NCBI GenBank assembly: GCA_028023455.1
Contig: JAQFVV010000028.1
Coordinates: forward strand, 498,001-562,000
Reading direction: 5' to 3'
Length of the DNA: 64,000 nucleotides
Origin: Epiperipatus broadwayi
Lineage: Eukaryota; Onychophora; Udeonychophora; Euonychophora; Peripatidae
Each line of letters starts with the position of its first letter. Position 1 is the first letter of the stretch. The translations under genes and the position numbers were made by a program. The notes below the pieces were generated by a model. That model made no database searches. It was not told the origin of the DNA and saw only the letters and a program-made list of their open reading frames with translations. Positions 57,113 through 64,000 of this stretch are shown piece after piece.

Positions 57113-57814
57113 ATCACCGATGATGATTAAATGCTTACTGCGTAGTCACAATGCCAGTTGCTAAGATATACTGAGTTGTAAACATTTTTCTCTGGATATC
57201 CCTAAACACTGCACAAATACACACACACACACACTATACACGTATAGAATTAATGTCAATTGAATATGAAAAAAGAAACTGATTGATTACATTATTCAGT
57301 ATTCTAGTGACATTTTATTGTTATAAAAAAAAAAGCCGTTCACCGGAAGCAGAGATTTGTATACTGACATAATTAGAAAAACATTCTTGTAATCCATTAT
57401 ATTTTTACGTGTACTTCTCAAGCTATTTGTGACTATTCGAAAGGACTAACAACAGTTCACAAAGTGCAATTAAGTAAAGCCAGTAAATAAGAAAACTTGA
57501 TGTTTTCAACTATTTGTCAAAGCTAACATTTAGTTCTTTCTATGAAATGTAGATTTTACTTCATGTTAAATGTTTCCAAGTAAAAGTCAATCACATTTTA
57601 AAAAGTGTTTCAGAAAAACAACACACATATATGCACACATAAATGTTTTAATACAATAGCTTGATCATTAAATTCATTTAAAGACATTTTTATTATAATA
57701 AACGTACAACAATTTGCTTAAGAAAATACTGAAAATACTATTAAAAATCCGTTGTTTAATTGTTTTTTTTTAACCTTAAAAGCTGTGTATTTAAAATTTC
57801 ATTGCTAGAAGAAA
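57113..57814. other. No recognised gene
   Basis: AT-rich with a (CA)n at 57219-57234. Nothing else recognised. Confidence 0.45.
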
Positions 57815-58025
57815 TGATAATAAACAGACAGTTTAAATCTTAAAGTGGATTCCAAGAGATTGTAAAAGACCTAGAAAGAGACCACGTGTGAGATGAATGG
57901 AAGAAAAATGGAAGTGTGCGGGGGGGGGGGGGGTGATGTGAAGAAGAGAGGCTAGAGATCGGAGAAGATAGATTGAACTTGGAGAGATCTTCATCCTGTA
58001 GTGGATCGTTAATGATTAAAATGAT
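57815..58025 (+). mobile_element. RTE-type LINE 3' end, copy f
   Basis: gaaatgataataaacagaca, gtggattccaagagattg, acctagaaagagaccacgtg, agatgaatggaag (encoding RWMEE-like), with a 14-base G run at 57920-57933 that interrupts the tail, then ggatcgttaatgattaaaat. Confidence 0.7.
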
Positions 58026-58562
58026 AATGATTATTTACAATTTCCCTCTTTTGTTCTTTAAAAAAAATACTTTCCTTTAATAATTTCTTACTCTCTATGA
58101 CAAATTAAACTAATAAACCGTATAGTTTTCAATTATTAAATAAAGAGAAAATATATTTTTATTCTTTTAATTTCTGACAGTATATTCCATTTCTTCTTAT
58201 AATACAAAGTAGTTGCAATTAAAATCTTTCTTTTATTAAATTTTTTTATCAATTTTCTCAAATAAACATATAAAATGTATTCTAATATTGTTTAAATTGA
58301 TAATATAAAAGCCTAACAATCCATCCTCCCCGTTTCCGTAAAATATGTACTGCTTACTTTTCTGGCAAAATTTCTATAAATAAAATACTTATGAAACTTA
58401 ATGTTCTTTTTCAATAATATTATTAATGATTAAAAATAAAGATTTAATTCTGACAAATAAATATTGACTACAAAGACAATGAACTATTAATTAAATAATC
58501 TTTCTTAATTCAAAATTAGAATTACCTGACCAGTCGTAAGCACAATAAATATAAACAAACCG
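58026..58562. other. No recognised feature
   Basis: AT-rich; nothing recognised. Confidence 0.45.
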
Positions 58563-59155
58563 TCAGTTAACTTTATTTAAAAATTCCAAATACATCCAAC
58601 TGTTAGTAATAGTGCACAGATTAGTATATGCACAATGTTTTGAGAGGCATTATTCTCCCCTCTTCTTCAGGTGCTGCTGATCAGTAACAATACTAGCATG
58701 AGAATCGAACCTGGACTCTTAGATTCTTGAGTATTGAAATTTAAGATAACACTCTAACCAATTGAGCATTCTTCCAGCCAGTGACAGTACCAGCATGGGA
58801 ATCGAACATAGACCCTTAGATTCTTGAGTATTGAAATTTTAAGGTAATGCTCTAACCAACTGAGCCATCCTGCCAGCCAGTGACAGTAGCATGGGAATCA
58901 AACATGAACCCTTAGATTCTTGAGTATTGAATTTTAAGGTAATGTACTAACTAAGTCAGTTAAAATTTAATATTCAAGAATCTAAGGGTACAGGTTTGAT
59001 TCCCATGCTAGTACTGCCACTGGTGAAGCCAGCAACACTTGAAGAAGAGGAGAGACTAATGTCTCTCAAAACATTGTGCAAACACTAATCTGTTTGATGT
59101 ACTATTACTAACAGTTGAATGTGTTTTGACTATTTAAATAAAGTTAAACCAGTCA
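58563..59155. repeat. Foldback element with tandem tRNA-like units and hammerhead-like cores (class C)
   Basis: Outer arms are inverse: aactttatttaaaaattcc ... actgttagtaatagtgcac against ttactaacagttgaatg ... aaataaagtt. Inside, minus-strand tRNA-like units repeat at about 95-105 bp: 58686-58790, 58793-58888 and 58890-58955. Each has TGGCTCAGTTGGTTAGAG or a variant (A-box), a longer-than-tRNA anticodon region with CAAGAATCTAAGGGT, and GGTTCGATTCCCATGC or a variant (B-box). A plus-strand unit at about 58955-59030 closes the palindrome. Each outer arm has CTGAAGA, an AGAGG...CCTCT-type stem and AAAAC, a hammerhead-like core with G12 changed. A tRNA-SINE fused to a ribozyme-bearing tail, then inverted, would explain this. 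Confidence 0.6.
58630..58680 (-). ncRNA. Hammerhead-like core (class C), left arm
   Basis: Minus strand: GCAGCAC, CTGAAGA, AGAGGGGAGAATAATGCCTC then TC, AAAAC, ATT, GTGC. Stem I CAC/GUG is possible. The expected G of GAAA is A. A plus-strand partner lies at about 59033-59085. Confidence 0.4.
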
Positions 59156-59199
59156 GTTACTTTAAAAATAATAATTTATTCGTCTTTATACTGTCTTTA

Positions 59200-59325
59200 A
59201 AAGCAAAATTTATTTGCAGAAGCAAAATGACACACTCTAGAGCAAATCCTCGTATTGATTCCGTGTGTGGCTCTTCCATCGTCTAAACTTTTTATGAATT
59301 CCCGTACAAAAAACGATTCGATTAT
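59200..59325 (+). repeat. SINE family B
   Basis: gacacactctagagcaaatc, ctcgtattgattccgtg, ctttttatgaattcccgta, then caaaaaacgattcg. Confidence 0.55.
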
Positions 59326-59454
59326 TTATGTTGCTTCTTAACATTATTGTTACATATAAAAAGCACATGGCTACTAATGCTGCAATTATCAGTTACTAAA
59401 ATGGCGACATCTTTAACTATTACTATGACAATACCAATTTTACACTAGATAAAT

Positions 59455-60800
59455 AATCAAAATTTAAAACACACTCAGGAGTTTACAAGAACTCATAATA
59501 CCAGAAGTAGCACTATTAGAGTGTAATCCAGGGACTTTGAGCTCCATAGGTTATCATTTGACCACTGCACTAAATAAATAAATAATTTCACAAGCGTCAT
59601 TCATTCAAGCATAATAAAATAATTTAAAGTGACTGCTTAGTATCTTCATGCTCTCATCTCCAAACATTTAAGATTGGCCCATACTTAAACATTTGGGTTG
59701 AAAAGATAGATGTATTCATTCTATTTTTTCATAAAGATTTTATCTTGTGTTTGAAAATGAGAATATTCATTTACGTATAGTTTAAAATCTGTAAAGCACA
59801 TGTGCATTAGCCTGATCGCTAATTTACAATTACAATTTATTAACATAGCGCTATATAAATAAATACCTTACTAAATAAACAAGCTGAAAATTGGAATGGT
59901 TTATTAATTAGAAATTCATAACTGAGCAGAAGAAATAACAGGCTGAAGCAGTAATGCAGGCACCATGCTCTCCAGAATTCAGTGTCATTAAAAAGATTTT
60001 TAATAATAGTCAAATGACTTTATTTACTGGGAGTCCATAACAAGAACAAGCATTAGAAATGTCATAATGGGAATCCTTCTGAGGATCTTATGCTCCAAAG
60101 CATGCAAATATACCACTATATTAAACTACCGAAAGTAATATAAGTAATAAAAAAAGATTAATGGATTTTTGCTCAGGAGTTCATAATAAGATTATGTGCC
60201 AGATCTGCAAGGACCATAATTGTTCCTGGGATTTCCTGATCCCCACCTCAGATGCTCTACAATTGTGCTAAATCATACAGGGTAAAAAAGACATATAACT
60301 TAATTGCATGAGAGTTCATAAAAAGTTTGGGAACCAAACTTGCATATACCAAAATTGAACTGGGACATCCCAATTCCAAGTCATCCAGTCTGTCTACTGT
60401 GGCAATCCATGCAGGATAATATATTCTTAATAATATCAATCAAACAATTTCTTACTTGGGAGTTCGTAAGAAGTTCAAACCCCAGAGTAAAACTGTGATC
60501 CATGGACCTTGACCTCCATAGTCCAATATTCTACTACTGCACTAAACCATGTATGGTATTGTAAGTAATAATAATAATCAAATGGTTTTCTTACTTGAGA
60601 GTTCATAAGAAGTTCAAGCAATAATCATTACAGAATGAGTTCTGTTCAATGGGTTCTGGACTTGGAATCTACCACTCTACCATATCACTCACTCATACAG
60701 GGTAACATATAGAATGGTTTATTGTTTGGGAGTTCTTATAAAGTTCAAATCATGATCTAAAAACCTTGAGTTCAGGAATCCATCAATCTACCACTGCCTT
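59455..60800 (-). repeat. Same-strand cluster of eight SINE family B copies
   Basis: Copies at about 59455-59580, 59895-59985, 60005-60130, 60155-60290, 60290-60425, 60440-60565, 60575-60710 and 60712-60800, all on the minus strand. Each shows the tail first on the plus strand (variants of ggagttcataagaagttca) and the inverted head last (variants of ctaccactgcactaaacca). The last six are nearly back to back. They differ from one another, so this is not a recent tandem duplication. Confidence 0.7.
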
Positions 60801-60914
60801 AAATCGTGTGAGAAAAGTTCATTTACTACTAACAAATAAAAGATAGGGACTAGAATTGATGATACTAAAGATAGTGATACTATAAAGACCACAATAGGTT
60901 ACCATTTTTGTTTT

Positions 60915-61330
60915 AAAAACAGGCAAAACTCTCTATACAGTAGTGACACTCAATGACAGCAAGAGTAATCAGTGGATACCAGAAGGCTTGTGCATAAAAT
61001 CTCCATTTAGTGCCTATTCATCCAACATACCCAAACTAATTTCTGGCTTGTGACCTTCGTCAGTGAGGAGCCTTGGATATGAGAGCACTGCACCTAGATC
61101 TTAGTATCTAATGCAACCCTCCAGCAGCCACCTTTTATCTCTACTTAACTACAAAACTATGAGAATAAAATTGAAAACACAATAATATTTTCAGTTTAAG
61201 CTCAATTGCTTATATAGTCATATGGGTCTGAACTCAATTCAGTACCCATACATTTTGGTGTCTTAGACTCTTTAACAATCATAGCCACCACTATCCTATT
61301 AAGCAGGATTGGTGTTAAACCACTAAACAT
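60915..61330 (-). repeat. GF-family element, full body
   Basis: aacaggcaaaactctctata, gaaggcttgtgcataaaatc, tgcctattcatccaacat, ctaatttctggcttgtgac, ggagccttggatatgagagc, aatgcaaccctccagcagcc, ctgaactcaattcagtaccc. Same order, reversed, as 13060-13490. It runs straight into the foldback below. Confidence 0.7.
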
Positions 61331-61580
61331 CACATGATCACCATTTCTTATGCTTGCACATAACTGTTATTAAAACAGGCAAAACTCTCCACACAGTAGT
61401 GCCACTCAGATATTGGATGAGTAGGCACTAGATGGGGAGTTTATGCACAAGTCTTCTGACATCTATTGATTACTCTGGCTGGCACTGAGTGGCACTACTG
61501 TATGGAGAGTTTTGCCTGTTTTAATAACAGTTATGTGCAAGCATAAGAAATGGTGATCATGTGATGTTTAGTGGTTTAAC
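61314..61580. repeat. GF foldback element with ~95-bp near-perfect arms
   Basis: Left arm: gttaaaccactaaacatcac, atgcttgcacataactgtta, aacaggcaaaactctccaca. Right arm: tgtatggagagttttgcctg, taacagttatgtgcaagcat, gtgatgtttagtggtttaac. The near-identity of the arms suggests a recent event. Together with 60915-61330 it makes a composite of direct and inverted parts. Confidence 0.8.
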
Positions 61581-61589
61581 ATTTTGTTT

Positions 61590-62079
61590 TAATAAAATAA
61601 TTGCAATCAATAAACTTGGATACATAAGTGCGTAAACAATAACAAAAATAAATTTTATTATAGGTAAAAAATAATATAAAATAAATTTAAATTATAGGAA
61701 TTAATTGTAGATGCAAGTTAATGGCAGATTATATATTAATATGCTTCAAAATTAAAGTATAATTGTACTAAAAACTATTTTAAGCATGTAAGAAATTGAC
61801 ATTTCCCCATTACAAGCAACTATTCCTTATCCTAAACCCTAATAACAATTTAGCATTTAAACTGCTTATTTATATTTTCCAAAATCATTTAGTTATTGAG
61901 ACAAAGAATTCTTCTATGAAATGTGTCTAAGGTGTGAATAAATCTGTTGTTTTCTCTGTCAAGAACCAAAAAACATCCAAGAACTAAATTACATGTCCTG
62001 AATGTATTATTCATATGTAACATGTGTTTTATAACTGCATATGCATATACAGGTAAATCATTTTCATCATTATCACATT
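61590..62079. other. No recognised gene
   Basis: AT-rich. The overlapping frames 61889-62155 (minus) and 61947-62216 (plus) mirror each other and have no recognisable domain. Confidence 0.4.
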
Positions 62080-62703
62080 TCAAATTATTATTGGTCTGCA
62101 TGCAGGCTGAAGATTTATCCAAGTTTAATCCAATTACTTTTCTCCACATCATCAAATTTCCTTATTTCATCTATATATCTCACAGATGGTCTCCTTCTAT
62201 GTCTTTTACAATCTAATGGTAAATCAATTTAAAACTTCAACTGCTCACATATTGCCTTCTCTTCTAGTAATATATCCAGCCCAGTTCCCTTCTAGTGCCT
62301 TAATCTTTCAATGATATCAGTATTATCTGTTTATTTTCTCATCCACATTATTTTGTTTCAGATGTTCCTATTAATCCTATCATACATTTCTCTGTACTTT
62401 ATTGAATAATTTAAAGTTTCTGTATTGCTCTTCTGTTAAATGTTCAAATCTTAGATCCAACAATAAGAATTGGTAAAAGACATTTAATATTTTTTTACTT
62501 TTCAAACATATAGATATATCCAAACTTGATTAAATTTTTTATCTATTATGTTTACAACTGTATTAATAATCTGGCCAAGTTATTTGTAGTTATTAACTTC
62601 TAATCTATCATCATTCGATCGTTACATTTTTATTCAGAGAAACAACATTGAACATTACCTTAGTCTTTTTAACATTTATCTTTAGTTCTAATTTTCCACT
62701 ATT

Positions 62704-62812
62704 TTTTCCTATATGTCAAAGCATCAACCGGGAAGTGAACCCACGACAACTGTCTGCAAGCAATTGCTTGCTTGCAAGGCAGCTGCACCGACTTCTCAGT
62801 GACCAACACTTG
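62704..62812 (-). repeat. tRNA-derived SINE, family A, inserted in RTE copy g
   Basis: atgtcaaagcatcaaccggg, aagtgaacccacgacaactg, ttgcaaggcagctgcaccg, caacacttg. Possible short duplication actatt at 62698-62703 and 62813-62818. It contains an extra internal gcaagcaattgcttgcttgc palindrome. Confidence 0.8.
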
Positions 62813-63430
62813 ACTATTCTCCCACTCTTATTTGATAACTTTTACATTTTCAGAAGCTCAGAAGCATTATTTAGAAAAACAACCACATCATCTGCAAAAT
62901 CTAGATAACTTAAAATAATTTCCACTTATTTTTACTCTCTTTACTTCCCATTTTAATCCACAAAATGATTCTAAATCTTGTGCTATTCTTAGTACTACTT
63001 TTTTTAGTATCTTCATGTATTGTAATAATTTTTTTACATTTTGATAAATATCCTTCAGAATATGACCATTTCTCAGGTCTACATCTTAATGATTTGAAGA
63101 TTTAGATCACTGTGGAGATATATATAGAATAAAATGTCCTTTCATAATCTACAATCTAAAGCACAATAGCAGATTACATATTCAATTATCTTTTTTTCTA
63201 TAATTTTTATCAATACTTAGATGTGGTGGTAAAATCATTTTTAAATCCAGCTTGCTCTTTTAATTGGTCAGAATACAAAATTTGCTGTAAATAAGTTGTA
63301 TCTTGATAAAGATTTTGTATAGAACTGATAAAAATTAATACGTCTAAATTCTCATATTTATCATCTTTCCTTATGTGGTATATTCTTATCAGACATTTGA
63401 TATATAAATTTGCCAACAATTTTTCTATTA

Positions 63431-63676
63431 ATTTTTATTAGTCACTTGTAATTTGCCATCTATATGTACTAAACAATGATTAAGACGTGTGCAAGAGATT
63501 GGGATGTGGCTAAATTGATGAGTGCTGATTCAGCATGAAAGGTGCATTTGAGAATCACACATCTTTGGTCATGGATTTATGATTACATTCCTACACAAGA
63601 TGTTAAAAGTAGATAGAAACTAGTCCCTACCTTGCATGAGAGTAGTGAAAATGTCTTAACTGATATATTATTCATT
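63431..63676 (+). mobile_element. 246-bp hammerhead-bearing element (family D) inserted in RTE copy g
   Basis: Flanked by an exact 12-bp target duplication, atttttctatta, at 63419-63430 and 63677-63688. RTE sequence is collinear with copy c when it is removed. Inside: gtgcaagagattgggatgtg, the motif at 63508-63555, catggatttatgattacatt, ctagtccctaccttgcatga. Size and content fit a small non-autonomous retroelement such as a retrozyme or PLE derivative. It encodes no protein. Confidence 0.8.
63508..63555 (+). ncRNA. Hammerhead-ribozyme-like motif (class D)
   Basis: CTAAA, TTGATGA (C3 changed to T), stem II GTGCT/AGCAT with GATTC loop, GAAAG, GTGCA, TTTGAG. Stem I keeps three A-T pairs. Stem II and GAAA are intact. 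Confidence 0.55.
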
Positions 63677-64000
63677 ATTTTTCTATTATGTCTTTATCTA
63701 TTTCTTTTAAGATATCAATTATATTTCCATCATTATCTGCATCTTTATAGCATTTTCCTCACATCATGATATAATGACTCTTTTTAGTAATAGTTCTATA
63801 CTTTCTTCTTATTACTGAACCAACTTTTCTTTTAATGCCACAATTTCATTTTATATTTTCGAGACTTTTATTTTCTTCTATAGCTTTTCTTTCCAATTCC
63901 TAATTATATATTCAATTCTTTCCAATGGATCATTTTAAACAATTTTCATATTCATTTTTTCTATATTAACTGTTTGTTTCAGAAAAAATTTACTAGAAAA

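Larger units (their letters stand above)
62080..64000 (-). mobile_element. RTE-type LINE, long degraded copy g (runs off the window)
   Basis: Collinear on the minus strand with copy c. Reverse-transcriptase motif C reads YLDFADDVVVFLNNASEL (FADD at 62887-62898). The C-terminal tail lies at 62080-62480, and the upstream linker at 63670-64000 matches 26450-26900. It holds a SINE at 62704-62812 and a family D element at 63431-63676. Multiple stops and shifts. The 5' part is outside the window. Confidence 0.8.

Noticed and set aside
58686-59030. Possible cluster of true tRNA genes
   Set aside because: A- and B-boxes are present, but the anticodon region is too long and no clean cloverleaf acceptor stem was found. 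Better explained as tRNA-derived repeats.
61889-62216. Overlapping plus and minus frames of 88-89 codons
   Set aside because: Mutually antisense, no domain, and the 3' part overlaps the RTE tail.

Overview
This is very AT-rich, gene-poor DNA of an animal, most likely an invertebrate. It has many short interspersed repeats, retroelement wreckage, long microsatellites, and no bacterial-style gene layout. I could not fix the phylum. No intact host gene is visible. The longest open frame (186 codons) belongs to an LTR retroelement. Host coding sequence appears only as two processed retrocopies (20083-20477 and 50297-50625) and one weak exon candidate on the minus strand (47206-47310).

Layout. 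0-16 kb: scattered tRNA-derived SINEs (family B), an RTE-type LINE 3' end (5.2-5.8 kb), a second LINE family (4.5-4.9 kb), and foldback elements at 6.9 and 11.3 kb. 16-25 kb: a tRNA-like foldback element (18.2-18.7 kb), a processed pseudogene with polyA signal, tail and 16-bp target duplication (20.1-20.5 kb), and a tandem array of ~480-bp units carrying hammerhead-ribozyme-like motifs (22.9-23.95 kb). 25-33 kb: a long degraded RTE LINE (25.0-27.6 kb) hit by a foldback element, more LINE 3' ends, SINE-A copies with clear target-site duplications. 33-36 kb: a diverged dispersed repeat interrupted by a Penelope-like element (PLE) GIY-YIG fragment. 38.4-44.36 kb: an LTR retrotransposon with ~2.15-kb LTRs, a tRNA-Lys-type primer binding site and only a coiled-coil Gag-like frame. 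45.4-45.9 kb: an extreme T/(ATT) tract including 95 consecutive T. 49.4-52.3 kb: two head-to-head copies of one PLE, one carrying a second retrocopy. 53.8-61.6 kb: further hammerhead-like elements, a tRNA-like foldback array, a same-strand cluster of SINE-B copies and another foldback family. 62-64 kb: a second long RTE copy with a SINE and a 246-bp hammerhead-bearing insertion, each bounded by target duplications.

How the parts fit. RTE-type LINEs supply reverse transcriptase and endonuclease of the kind that could move SINEs and the retrocopies. The most notable theme is the number of hammerhead-like cores (CUGANGA, stem, GAAA). At least three sequence classes occur: in the tandem ~480-bp repeat and its 246-bp relative, in short dispersed loci, and joined to tRNA-like units in foldback elements. 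They share the window with PLE sequences. PLEs and metazoan retrozymes are known to carry hammerhead ribozymes, so I interpret this as a retrozyme/PLE-derived population. Most copies show core mutations, and none looks perfect.
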